Under the pieces are notes generated by a model that was not told the origin of the DNA, did not search any database, and worked only from the letters and a program-made list of their open reading frames with translations. A stretch of 64,000 nt of DNA from DROE01 sp964569865 (GTDB lineage Bacteria > Pseudomonadota > Alphaproteobacteria > Rhizobiales > Devosiaceae). Shown here in pieces: positions 1-7,960 of the stretch (position 1 is the stretch's first letter; each line of letters starts with the position of its first letter). Both the position numbers and the translations under genes were made by a program. Location: the NCBI GenBank assembly GCA_964569865.1, contig CAZMVQ010000003.1, positions 1 to 64,000 of the forward strand, written 5' to 3'.

Positions 1-186
1 TCTATTTTATGTTTTTGTGTATGGCGCTTCGACATCGCTCATCCTTTCATCACTAATCAAAAAGATAACACGCCCTCCTCTGTTTTTGTTGAGAGTGTTT
101 CGCTTGAAACCCTTTCAACTCAAACCGACAGGCTTCCAGTGATTGAAGAAACCTCGGGTGCGCCTAAAAAGCATATCGCTTTATAG
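1..186 (+). CDS. C-terminal end of an unidentified protein, cut by the window edge
   Basis: Frame 1 is open from the first base to a TAG at 184-186, giving 61 residues. The first residues (ILCFCVW) are hydrophobic and could be the end of a membrane segment. The rest is polar and rich in Ser, Thr and Glu, like a cytoplasmic or periplasmic tail. I do not recognise the family. Because only the tail is visible, this could also be chance open sequence. Confidence 0.35.
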   Translation, partial: SILCFCVWRFDIAHPFITNQKDNTPSSVFVESVSLETLSTQTDRLPVIEETSGAPKKHIAL

Positions 187-405
187 GTTGCGCGCGTTCT
201 ATGGGCGCATGCGCACAAAGTCAAGCAAAGGATGCACGTCCAAATTCCTTACGGCCTGTATATTTTTAGGTAAATGCTAATATTTGACAAATTTATTAAA
301 TACACACGGCTCGTTTCACTTGAAGTTTACCGCTCAAGGCCCTAATAAGGCCCGCAGCAAACACCGTTAAACAACGGTCGTGCAATTTTAGAGGTTATGC
401 AAATT

Positions 406-840
406 ATGAAAAACTGGATATGGATCGTTCTTGCGGTCGTTCTGCTGGGGGGCGGATATTATTTCTACAATCAACAACAAGTTCAACAGGCTGAAATAGC
501 CGCTGCCGAAGTCGCTGCTGAAGCTGCAGAAGCCGCAGAAGTTGCCGCCGCTGCAGAAGCTGCCGCCGCTGAAGCTGCCGCCGCTGAGGCCGCCGCTGCT
601 GAAGCTGCCGCCGCAGAAGCTGCCGCCGCTGAGGCCGCTGCTGCTGCTGAGGCCGCCGCCGCCGAAACTGCTGAAGCTGCACAAAGCATGCTATCGGTTG
701 AAAGCGTCGCAAAAGCCATTGATGATGCCGGTCTCGACGAAGGCACCACTCAAACCCTGAAATCACTGCTTGAAACTGTGGCTGACAATCCTGAAGCCTT
801 ACAAGTTGTGCTCGATCAGGTAATCGAACTCACTCAGTAG
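406..840 (+). CDS. membrane-anchored Ala/Glu-repeat protein
   Basis: A 144-residue protein with one N-terminal membrane segment (about residues 3-20), a short Gln-rich stretch, then about 55 residues of Ala and Glu in a near-perfect five-residue rhythm (AEAAA). It ends in a roughly 45-residue mixed-charge domain. The repeat should form a long charged helix, so the protein looks like a membrane anchor plus rigid spacer plus small C-terminal domain. The start at 406 is preferred over the ATG at 397 because the GAGG at 391-394 is 11 bases from 406 but only 2 from 397. A strong terminator follows. Function unknown; I recognise no named family. Confidence 0.75.
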   Translation: MKNWIWIVLAVVLLGGGYYFYNQQQVQQAEIAAAEVAAEAAEAAEVAAAAEAAAAEAAAAEAAAAEAAAAEAAAAEAAAAAEAAAAETAEAAQSMLSVESVAKAIDDAGLDEGTTQTLKSLLETVADNPEALQVVLDQVIELTQ

Positions 841-864
841 TTCTTTTAAGAAAAAAGATATTTG

Positions 865-894
865 AAAAAGGCCGGGTTTTTTCCGGCCTTTTTT
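865..894. terminator. bidirectional intrinsic terminator
   Basis: Perfect stem AAAAGGCCGG / CCGGCCTTTT with a T-rich loop, flanked by A and T runs on both sides. It sits between the Ala/Glu-repeat gene on + and the converging XRE regulator gene on -, so it can serve both. Confidence 0.85.
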
Positions 895-934
895 ATTGCC
901 TATATTTTGCCAAAAACAGAATTCAGAACCCGGT

Positions 935-1714
935 TCAGTTCTTGAAATACTTTTCTGAAACCTCATCTAGCGGAAACATCAACTCAACTTTCAGGTCTCC
1001 AAGCGCAATATCCTGAACCGTGCCAAACTGGGCAAAAGTTGAGAAAACCGAAACTACCCTGTCACCAACATCAAGTTTTGTTGGAATAACCGCCTGCGAG
1101 CGATCAAAATCTTCACCCCGTCCATCAGCCAAAAAACGCGCCGCCAATTTTTTTTCCAAATGTTCCAGTTCACCATTGCCGCCAATTGCATCAAGTTCGG
1201 TGCGAACCCTCTCCAGCGATAAACTAATAGCCTCTTCCCAATTTATAATTGAAGACTGCTCTTTGGTTTGCTCTGCCAAAGCCAAAAGAATATTTGAATA
1301 AGCAGCAAACCCCGCATCACTCATTAACCGCATAGCGGCCAAGTTTGCGCCAACAATATTCCACACTTTATCAATGGATAAAGCCGGATATGGCATATGA
1401 TTTTCCAGCATTTTTTCAATGGCGCTTTCAATCGGCGCCAGATCCCTGTCTCCGGGCGCCCGGGCAACATAAGCGGGTGCAAAACCAGCCGCCAGTAATG
1501 CGCGATTGATTTCACCCCTCGGCATCTCTAGTCGATCAGTCAGCTTTAGAACCATTTCCCGACTCGGGTTGGCGCGCCCGGTTTCTAAAAAGCTTAAGTG
1601 ACGAGAAGAAACATCAACACTAAGCCCAAATCCTAGCTGGCTGAAGCGCCGCCGCTTTCGCCAGTCACTTAAAATCTCACCAAACGTCAAATTCTTCGAC
1701 TGTAATTTTTCCAT
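935..1714 (-). CDS. XRE-family transcriptional regulator with MmyB-like ligand domain
   Basis: 259 residues. The N-terminal helix-turn-helix (about residues 10-70, with LSFLETGRANPS typical of the recognition helix and the following turn) is of the XRE/lambda-Cro type. The C-terminal part (about 100-255) has the pattern of the MmyB-like regulator domain, including WNIVGANLAAM near residue 118. Such regulators usually control an adjacent gene, and here a small membrane protein gene is divergent from 1837. The shared 122-bp region should hold both promoters. I see no clear operator. The ligand cannot be read from the sequence. Confidence 0.85.
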   Translation of the reverse strand: MEKLQSKNLTFGEILSDWRKRRRFSQLGFGLSVDVSSRHLSFLETGRANPSREMVLKLTDRLEMPRGEINRALLAAGFAPAYVARAPGDRDLAPIESAIEKMLENHMPYPALSIDKVWNIVGANLAAMRLMSDAGFAAYSNILLALAEQTKEQSSIINWEEAISLSLERVRTELDAIGGNGELEHLEKKLAARFLADGRGEDFDRSQAVIPTKLDVGDRVVSVFSTFAQFGTVQDIALGDLKVELMFPLDEVSEKYFKN

Positions 1715-1836
1715 GCACTATTGCTAGCACATGGCTGGGCCGGTTCCACTTACTTTGCAGGTAATTGTTTTGATTATTTTTTGGTTCTAACAAACAGGCA
1801 CACCAACAAAATATTCCAACCAAAAAGGGAAAAACC

Positions 1837-2274
1837 ATGACACCTAATAACGCTGCAAAAATGATTCGAATTGTCACCTATGGCTTTATTGCCTTTGCTG
1901 TCGTCTGGGGCCTGGCGCCTTATTCATCCATCAGTGAACCATCGCGATTACTGCTCGATCTGTTGAGCCTGCCCTTTGGCGATGCGCCCGCAAATCTTAC
2001 ACAATCAGAAATGTGGCTATCTTCTATAGGGGCCGGTCTAACGGCGGCAATTTGTATTATGTTGCTTGGAATTGTCGCGCCCGCGGTTCAAAATAGTGAT
2101 CGCAGGATAACAAAAGTCACTGTTTGGGCCTTTATCGTCTGGTATATTGTTGACAGCACCGGCTCAATTGCCGCCGGAGTACCCTCCAACGCATTCTTTA
2201 ATGCCATTTTGCTAGTAGCGATTTTAATTCCCCTATGCTCGGTAAAATTTGAACAACAATCACAACAAAGCTAA
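1837..2274 (+). CDS. small integral membrane protein, unknown function
   Basis: 145 residues with about four hydrophobic segments (roughly residues 10-30, 60-82, 93-112, 118-137) and a short Gln-rich tail. It is divergent from the XRE/MmyB-like regulator gene and is therefore the likely target of that regulator. AAAGGGAAAAACC lies just before the ATG. I do not recognise the family and give no function. Confidence 0.7.
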   Translation: MTPNNAAKMIRIVTYGFIAFAVVWGLAPYSSISEPSRLLLDLLSLPFGDAPANLTQSEMWLSSIGAGLTAAICIMLLGIVAPAVQNSDRRITKVTVWAFIVWYIVDSTGSIAAGVPSNAFFNAILLVAILIPLCSVKFEQQSQQS

Positions 2275-2348
2275 ACCTTTAGTTTCAATGGTCCTGCCGA
2301 CAATTTTGCGCTAATATAAACGTAATTTAAGGACAGGACCTAAAAACC

Positions 2349-2552
2349 ATGCCTGATAAAAAAATTGTTGCCGAAATAAAAAAAATCAAACGGGACCATC
2401 CGAATAATCTTATGGCCCGTTTTTTTAACGCCAACAGTTTTTTAGGCCTCAGCGACGACCATAAAAAACGCCTCATGCGCATCATCAATACCGGCATAAA
2501 AAACCCGACCAGTGAAATGGGCGCCTATGCAATGTATGTGGATGATTATGAG
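2349..2552 (+). CDS. arginine-kinase-like protein (ATP:guanido phosphotransferase), N-terminal fragment cut by gap
   Basis: Only the first 68 codons are visible before the N run. Residues about 44-66 follow the guanidino-kinase N-terminal domain spacing I-x2-TG-x2-NP-x4-G-x-YA-x5-Y: here IINTGIKNP, then MGAYAMYVDDYE. Animal arginine and creatine kinases carry this block in front of their substrate-specificity region. The family phosphorylates arginine or a related guanidino compound from ATP as an energy buffer. Full-length members are about 350 residues, so most of the gene must lie in the gap, or be lost. The catalytic domain is not visible, so activity cannot be inferred. An AGGA lies 11 bases before the ATG. 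Downstream, beyond the gap, is a converging LysR gene. Confidence 0.6.
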
Positions 2553-2652
2553 NNNNNNNNNNNNNNNNNNNNNNNNNNNNNNNNNNNNNNNNNNNNNNNN
2601 NNNNNNNNNNNNNNNNNNNNNNNNNNNNNNNNNNNNNNNNNNNNNNNNNNNN
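2553..2652. other. assembly gap (100 N)
   Basis: Exactly 100 N, a conventional placeholder, so the true size is unknown. It removes the rest of the arginine-kinase-like gene and the stop codon of the LysR gene. If the kinase gene is intact, about 0.85 kb is missing. Confidence 0.95.
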
Positions 2653-3562
2653 TCTGCTCAAGAATTGAACTGATTTCTCCAAACAATTGCGCCGCCACGG
2701 TTTTAATTCTGTCAGATTTTCTAGAATCTTCATTTGTCAAAACCCAGACATCAAAAGGTGATTTTCTGGCGATCGAAACACATTCAGCTAAATTGCCTGC
2801 CTCTCTACCAACAACAACCGGTAAAAAGCCCACACCCAGCCCATTTTTAATTGACGAAAAAAGCACACCAAGGTCACTTACTCTGGTGATATGGCTCTCA
2901 AGATCAACAATTCCAGCCAACCAGTCTGTGGTGCGCAAATGCGATGTAAGCATCGCCACAACCGGCACGCTGATGGATTTTTTTTCCAACATTGCCTTCT
3001 CTATTTTGTCGATGAATTCAGGCAATCCATAAAGCGCAAACTCCAGCGCCCCCGCATTGCGCCCAAGCAGATGTCCGGGAGCAGATTTTACAAACCTCAC
3101 CGCGATATCAAATTGACCCGATTGAATATCCAAAGGCGCATTATCGGCAATCAGATCATATTCAATCATTGGGTATTTTTTGCACAGCTTATCAATTGCC
3201 GGCATTATAAACTGATCAAACCCCAGCCCGGCACTGGTGATACGAACGCGCCCGGCCATACCCAAAGACTTGGAGCGGGCGCTTAATGCTGCGGCACGTA
3301 TGGAAGCCTCAATTTCTTCCGCCTGCCTAACAACCCCCTGCCCGCAAACTGTTAATTGCCAATTCAAACCCGAGCGATCAACCAGCCGCGCGCCAAGCCC
3401 CCGCTCCAATTCACTTAGGCGGCGCGAAACCGTTTGATGAGAAACAGATAACATGCGGGCGGCTTTTATGGCGCTGCCAGATCGCTCAAGAGCCAGCAAA
3501 AATCGCATATCATTCCAGTTGATTTCATTATCTATGTCCACAAACGAACCTCTATTGCACAT
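2653..3562 (-). CDS. LysR-family transcriptional regulator, C-terminus in gap
   Basis: About 303 residues are visible, close to the usual LysR length, so only the last few residues and the stop should be missing. The winged helix-turn-helix (about residues 15-75, with AARMLSVSHQTVSRRLSELE-type recognition helix) is followed by a two-lobe substrate-binding domain (about 100-300). Two starts are possible: ATG 3562 with AAGG 7 bases upstream, or GTG 3541 with AGAGG 7 bases upstream; the second gives the shorter N-terminus more usual in the family. It is divergent from a MAPEG gene, its probable target. Confidence 0.85.
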
Positions 3563-3564
3563 TA

Positions 3565-3582
3565 TTGTACCTTTTTGTACCT
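3565..3582. promoter_or_regulatory. direct repeat TTGTACCT, candidate operator of the LysR/MAPEG pair
   Basis: TTGTACCT occurs twice with a 10-bp period (3565-3572 and 3575-3582), one helical turn, immediately upstream of the LysR start in the LysR/MAPEG divergent region. It also overlaps the AAGG ribosome site used by ATG 3562. Binding here would suit autoregulation. Assignment is inference. Confidence 0.4.
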
Positions 3583-3639
3583 GTTTGAAAATGTTAAGTC
3601 CAGTTCAAGAGCCAAAAATCTAAAAAAGAGAACAAATAA

Positions 3640-4041
3640 ATGATGAGCATAGAACTCTGGATGTTAACGGCCGCTGCCACATTGCAATTCTCCATAGTTG
3701 TCACCCATGGGGTGCATATATTTCTCACCGCTGGAATGTGGTGGGGAATTGGCAGGCGCAATACTGCCAGAACGGTTAGCGATCTGGGGCGACGCATTGA
3801 GCGTACCTTGATCAACAATATGGAAGGTCTGGCAATTTTTGTCCCGCTGGTTCTGGTGGTTCAACTGGCCTCAATTTCTTCCCCGATTACTCAGTTTGCC
3901 ATGCAGGCCTACGTGATATTGCGGATAATTTTCGCACTTTTATACATCACCAACATTCCCTATATCAGAACCTTTGTCTGGATAGGCGGACAGGCATGTT
4001 TGGCAGCGCTGGCCTTCGCAATCGTTACTTCAGCGGTATAA
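3640..4041 (+). CDS. MAPEG-family membrane protein
   Basis: 133 residues with four predicted membrane helices. The helix-2 motif RRIERTLINNMEGLAIFVP matches the MAPEG pattern, with conserved Arg, Asn and Glu in the glutathione-binding region. MAPEG proteins are integral-membrane glutathione transferases or peroxidases; in bacteria their substrates are mostly unknown. It is divergent from a LysR regulator, suggesting induction by a stress or small-molecule signal. ATG 3640 and 3643 are both possible starts. Confidence 0.8.
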   Translation: MMSIELWMLTAAATLQFSIVVTHGVHIFLTAGMWWGIGRRNTARTVSDLGRRIERTLINNMEGLAIFVPLVLVVQLASISSPITQFAMQAYVILRIIFALLYITNIPYIRTFVWIGGQACLAALAFAIVTSAV

Positions 4042-4048
4042 TTTATAC

Positions 4049-5641
4049 CTATAAGCCAAAGGGGTGGCGATCTTTCAGGATAATTTTAGCGGCGTTATGC
4101 CCCGGCGCGCCCGTAACTCCACCCCCCGGATGAGTACCAGCGCCGCACATATAAACCCCATTGACGGGAGTGCGATAGGCGCCATTTCCAAGCATTGGTC
4201 TGGCAGAAAACAACTGATCAAGGCTCATACGGCCATGAAAAATATCGCCGCCGATTAAAGCAAATTTTTCTTGTAGATCCCATGGGGAAAGCACCTGTCG
4301 CCCCAAAATCGAGCTGGCAAATCCGGGCGCGTATTTTTCAACGCTGGCAATAATATGATCGGCGGCAATCTGGCGTTCATCTTCCCATTTGCGCCCGTCT
4401 GGTAATTCAAATGCAAATTGCTGACAGAACAGGCTGGCCACATATTTGCCCTTTGGTGCCAGAGTTTCATCAAGAGTTGATGGGATTAACATTTCAATCA
4501 CCGGCTTTTTCGACCATCCGTTTTCCCGTGCGCTCAGCCATGCCTTATCCATATATTCAAGGGATGGGGCAACAATTATTCCAGCCGTTAAATAATCTTC
4601 TCCGCTTGGGGCATTGATGAATTTAGGCAGTCGGTCCAGCGCCACATTCATTCTAAACGTGCCGGAGTGGGATTTATAATTGCTGATTTTCTTAAGGGTT
4701 TTTTCTCCAACGCTATGCTTGTCCAGCAGTTTTTCATAAAGAATTTTCGGATGAACACTGGCAGAAACAATCGGCGCTGAAAAAACCCCTTTTGTGGTTT
4801 CAACCCGTTTAATTTTTTTGTTTTCTTGTGTGATTTTTTCCGCAACTACATCGGTAAAAATCTCTACCCCCTGCGCGACACAGGATTTTGCCATCGCTTG
4901 AGTGATAGAACCCATGCCCCCGATTGCATGCCCCCAAGCTCCCTTGATGCCGTTGGTTTCGCCAAAAACATGGTGCAATAAAACATAGGCCGATCCCGGC
5001 TCATAAGGGGAAGCAAAATGGCCTACCACCGCATCAAAACCAAACAGGGCTTTTACCGTTTCGTTCTCAAAATATTGTTCAAGAATTTCCCCCGCCGATT
5101 TAGTGAAAAAATCCAGCAAATCACCTTGGGCAGCCACATCTAGTTTATTGACAATCGAGCCTACCTTCAACAGGGCCAACAAATCACCAATCCCCCCGCC
5201 TGCATTGGGTGGCGCAACTAAAACCAATTGGCGGATGCACTCCACTACCCGCTGCAAAACCGCCTCGTATGCGCCAAGGTTTGCAGCATCATTTTTTGAA
5301 TGTCGCGCAATTTCCTTTTCGGTAAGTCCTCCACGACCGGCCAGAAGATATCCATCGCTCAGGGGTAAAAAATTATCAATTTTACGCAGCACGATTTTTA
5401 GTCCAAACCGCTCCAGCTCCATGTCATCAATGATTTTAGGCTGTAAAAGCGAAACCGTATAAGAGGCCACGGAATTGAAAAAACCGGGATAAAATTCCTC
5501 AGTTATCGCTGCCCCTCCAACCTTATTGGAGCGTTCCAATATGCAGGTTTTCATCCCCGCCTTGGCCAGATAAAACGCACAAACCAAGCCATTGTGGCCT
5601 CCCCCGACAATAATCGCATCAAAGCTTTTGTTTAACGCCAT
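4049..5641 (-). CDS. FAD-dependent oxidoreductase, phytoene dehydrogenase/PYROXD2-like
   Basis: 530 residues from the chosen start. An N-terminal Rossmann dinucleotide-binding motif (GGGHNG, about residues 13-18) is followed by an acidic strand end (LERSNKVGGAA), and the C-terminus carries the second FAD motif (GVYMCGAGTHPGGGVTGAPG). This architecture fits the CrtI/PYROXD2 branch of amine oxidase-like flavoproteins. No carotenoid genes are nearby, so a carotenoid role is not supported and the substrate is unknown. ATG 5641 was chosen over 5662 because AAGG lies 9 bases upstream and the shorter N-terminus fits the family. Confidence 0.85.
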   Translation of the reverse strand: MALNKSFDAIIVGGGHNGLVCAFYLAKAGMKTCILERSNKVGGAAITEEFYPGFFNSVASYTVSLLQPKIIDDMELERFGLKIVLRKIDNFLPLSDGYLLAGRGGLTEKEIARHSKNDAANLGAYEAVLQRVVECIRQLVLVAPPNAGGGIGDLLALLKVGSIVNKLDVAAQGDLLDFFTKSAGEILEQYFENETVKALFGFDAVVGHFASPYEPGSAYVLLHHVFGETNGIKGAWGHAIGGMGSITQAMAKSCVAQGVEIFTDVVAEKITQENKKIKRVETTKGVFSAPIVSASVHPKILYEKLLDKHSVGEKTLKKISNYKSHSGTFRMNVALDRLPKFINAPSGEDYLTAGIIVAPSLEYMDKAWLSARENGWSKKPVIEMLIPSTLDETLAPKGKYVASLFCQQFAFELPDGRKWEDERQIAADHIIASVEKYAPGFASSILGRQVLSPWDLQEKFALIGGDIFHGRMSLDQLFSARPMLGNGAYRTPVNGVYMCGAGTHPGGGVTGAPGHNAAKIILKDRHPFGL

Positions 5642-5823
5642 GGGCTTGGACCTTGAGTTCATTTAAGGGTTTTCTAAATTCAGATATAGCAACCAATAAA
5701 TTACTATCACCAACCTATGCCCCGGCCCATACCCGCAATCGATTTTCCTAACGCCAACCATAATTGCTTTTTTTAGCGAGAACTTTTAGTATTTTGCAAC
5801 AAAGGGTATGGGGAGCAAAAATA

Positions 5824-6222
5824 TTGAACAGACAAACGATTGCCAAACTTTTATTTGTTGTCTGGGGCGGACTTTTTATCGCTTCTTTTGTTATGTTCGC
5901 CATAACTCCCGCCAAGGATTTTGGGTTGACGGCCGGATATAACCGGGTCGAAGTTTTTTTTCGCTGGCAAATCGCAGCAGGCGTTGTTGGCATTATTGTC
6001 TGGCTGATGGGCAAAAATTTTAGCGCCGGAACTTTTTGGCGCTGGATGTGTCGCATTCCGATAATTGCTGCCGCCCTTTTGTTAATTGGCTTGATTGCGC
6101 TGATTGCAGGGTTGAGTTTTTCCAAGCCCGAACCGATCCAAAATCTTCAGCAAAATCCCCAGCCAGTGACCGAGCCTATAAAAACTGCGCCAGTTACAGC
6201 TGAGCCAGCTCCTGTCGAGTGA
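5824..6222 (+). CDS. small membrane protein with Pro-rich tail, TTG start
   Basis: About 132 residues with three hydrophobic segments (roughly residues 8-28, 45-62, 75-100) and a Pro/Glu-rich tail. The best start is TTG 5824, with GGGGAG 9 bases upstream; no in-frame ATG lies early enough. The protein is hydrophobic and open over its full length. It is unrecognised. Its stop lies 13 bp from the end of the converging trmJ-like gene. Confidence 0.6.
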   Translation: MNRQTIAKLLFVVWGGLFIASFVMFAITPAKDFGLTAGYNRVEVFFRWQIAAGVVGIIVWLMGKNFSAGTFWRWMCRIPIIAAALLLIGLIALIAGLSFSKPEPIQNLQQNPQPVTEPIKTAPVTAEPAPVE

Positions 6223-6235
6223 GCAAAAACCTGAT

Positions 6236-7030
6236 TTAGTCGCCTTTAGTTTTGCGGTTCAAGATTTCCCTCTCATGTGCTCTTTCCAAAGAGGAAATCA
6301 TTCCGCGAAAAGTGCGCACTTCCTGAGCATTAAATTCTGCCCTCCCCAGCATGGCACGAATATTGTTGACCATCGAGGGGCGTTTTTCTTCAACGGTAAA
6401 AAACCCTGCCCTTTCCAGAGAACTTTCCAGATGTTCAAACATTCTCACCAAATCTTTTTTATCGGCAGGAACCCCCTCACTGCTCGAAAAGGGCAAATCT
6501 TCCCCCTCCCGGCTGGCCCGACGCCACTCATAGGCCAGCACCAGCACCGCCTGGGCAATATTTAGCGAGGCAAACGAAGGCTCCACAGGAAGGGTGACAA
6601 TGGCATCGCACAATGCCACTTCTTCATTATTTAGCCCCCAGCGTTCCCGGCCAAACAACAATCCGGTTTTTTGCCCGCCCTGAATATGTCCATGCATGCG
6701 GTTTCCGGCAACATCTGGCCCGATAACCGGTTTATTCATATCGCGTTTTCTGGCAGTTGTTGCAAAAACCAGCGACAGATCAGCAATCGCATCTTCAATT
6801 TTTGCAAAAACCTTCACCTTTTCAAGTACATGACTGGCCTTGGTAGAAGCAGCGGCGGCCTTTTCATTCGGCCAGCCCTCGCGCGGATTAACCAGTCGCA
6901 ATTCCCAAAGGCCAAAATTGGCCATGGCCCTGATTGCTGTTCCGATATTTTCACCCAATTGCGGCTCACACAAAATCACCACCGGCGCCGGACCTAAATC
7001 AAGTTTTATTGAACTGTCAGTTCCCGCCAT
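6236..7030 (-). CDS. trmJ: RNA 2'-O-methyltransferase of the SpoU/TrmJ type
   Basis: 264 residues. The N-terminal SPOUT domain shows the three SpoU motifs: ENIGTAIRAMANFG (about residues 26-39), LLFGRERWGLNNEE (about 120-133), and LPVEPSFASLNIAQAV (about 143-158). A C-terminal helical extension as in TrmJ follows. TrmJ methylates the ribose at tRNA position 32 using S-adenosylmethionine; some relatives act on rRNA, so the exact target is inferred. The frame is open to 7339, but ATG 7030 has AGGA 7 bases upstream and begins just before the conserved domain. Confidence 0.85.
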   Translation of the reverse strand: MAGTDSSIKLDLGPAPVVILCEPQLGENIGTAIRAMANFGLWELRLVNPREGWPNEKAAAASTKASHVLEKVKVFAKIEDAIADLSLVFATTARKRDMNKPVIGPDVAGNRMHGHIQGGQKTGLLFGRERWGLNNEEVALCDAIVTLPVEPSFASLNIAQAVLVLAYEWRRASREGEDLPFSSSEGVPADKKDLVRMFEHLESSLERAGFFTVEEKRPSMVNNIRAMLGRAEFNAQEVRTFRGMISSLERAHEREILNRKTKGD

Positions 7031-7123
7031 TTTATTTCCTGCCGTCTTAAATTGTGCCACACTGCTCATTAGACAACATGAATCAACAAATAAAGAAACA
7101 AGATCAACCTTAAGGAAAATAAG

Positions 7124-7522
7124 ATGAAACTGTCTGGCTCCTGCCATTGCGGCGCTGTTACCTATCAGATTGAAGGCGCACCAGTGCGCATGGCCCAATG
7201 CCATTGCAATGCCTGTCGCCGTGTCACCGGCACCGGGCATAATGTACAGGCGTTTTTCAAAAGTGATCAGGTTACAATTAACGGCAAAACCAGCACCCAT
7301 GATTCCACCTCTGATAAGGGCAATAAAAGAACCCGCCATTTTTGTACAACTTGCGGATCACGTCTGTTTTCTGAAAACGCCGCCGCCCCGCAAATCATCG
7401 GAATAGCCGTTGGCAGTTTTGATGACAGCTCCTGGTTCAAACCTGAAATTATTGTTTATAATGCCGAGCGCCCGGATTGGGATAAAATTGACGAAACCAT
7501 AACAACCCATGAGCAGATGTAA
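7124..7522 (+). CDS. GFA/CENP-V-domain zinc protein
   Basis: 132 residues. The GFA fold is marked by zinc-ligand cysteines: GSCHCGAV at the start, CHCNACRR (about residues 26-33), and CTTCGSRLF near 65-73. The family includes glutathione-dependent formaldehyde-activating enzyme, but most members have no known substrate, so the name should not be read as proof of formaldehyde metabolism. AAGGAAAATAAG lies before the ATG. It is followed after 2 bp by a TfoX-N gene, so the two are probably co-transcribed. Confidence 0.85.
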   Translation: MKLSGSCHCGAVTYQIEGAPVRMAQCHCNACRRVTGTGHNVQAFFKSDQVTINGKTSTHDSTSDKGNKRTRHFCTTCGSRLFSENAAAPQIIGIAVGSFDDSSWFKPEIIVYNAERPDWDKIDETITTHEQM

Positions 7523-7524
7523 TT

Positions 7525-7857
7525 ATGACATCAATGATCGAAGGCACAGATCGCCTGCGCGATATTTTGGGAGATGATCCCAATATCGCGGAAAAGAAAA
7601 TGTTTGGCGGTGTGGCCTTTATGCTCAACGGCAATATGCTTTGCGGTTACACCAACAAGGGCAAACTCATGGTGCGAGTCGGCAAGGAACTTGAGCTAGA
7701 GGCCAGAAAACTTCCCGGTGCAATGGATATGGATTTCACCGGCAAAAAAATGGGCGGCATGTTGTTTGTCGATGAAGCCGCTCTTGAAGATGATGCAGCA
7801 TTGAACCAGTGGATTGCCTTGGCGACAAAATTTGTTGGCGCTTTGCCACCCAAATAA
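7525..7857 (+). CDS. TfoX N-terminal-domain protein
   Basis: 110 residues forming a stand-alone TfoX N-terminal domain, recognised by the KKMFGGVAFMLNGNMLCG block (about residues 24-41) and the later KKMGGMLFVDEAAL. In gamma-proteobacteria TfoX/Sxy activates competence genes with CRP, but single-domain versions in alphaproteobacteria have no established role. It starts 2 bp after the GFA gene, implying coupled expression. Confidence 0.8.
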   Translation: MTSMIEGTDRLRDILGDDPNIAEKKMFGGVAFMLNGNMLCGYTNKGKLMVRVGKELELEARKLPGAMDMDFTGKKMGGMLFVDEAALEDDAALNQWIALATKFVGALPPK

Positions 7858-7960
7858 TTACCCACTACCTTTGACTGCTCCATTTCTAATGTTATAGGAG
7901 CGCCAACATATTCTCCTGCAATCGAGGATATTTGATTTAACCGGTTTTTTGGAGAATTTC

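Noticed and set aside
483..749. Long Ala/Ser-rich frame on the - strand over the AEAAA repeat
   Set aside because: A shadow of the GCN-rich repeat DNA; no ribosome site and the + strand gene has anchor helix, start and terminator.
4049..5641. Carotenoid phytoene desaturase
   Set aside because: The fold is CrtI-like but no crt genes are near and the C-terminal motif fits the PYROXD2 branch as well or better.
7031..7339. N-terminal extension of the TrmJ-like protein
   Set aside because: The frame is open to 7339 but overlaps the GFA gene on the other strand, has no ribosome site at its early ATGs and lacks family similarity.
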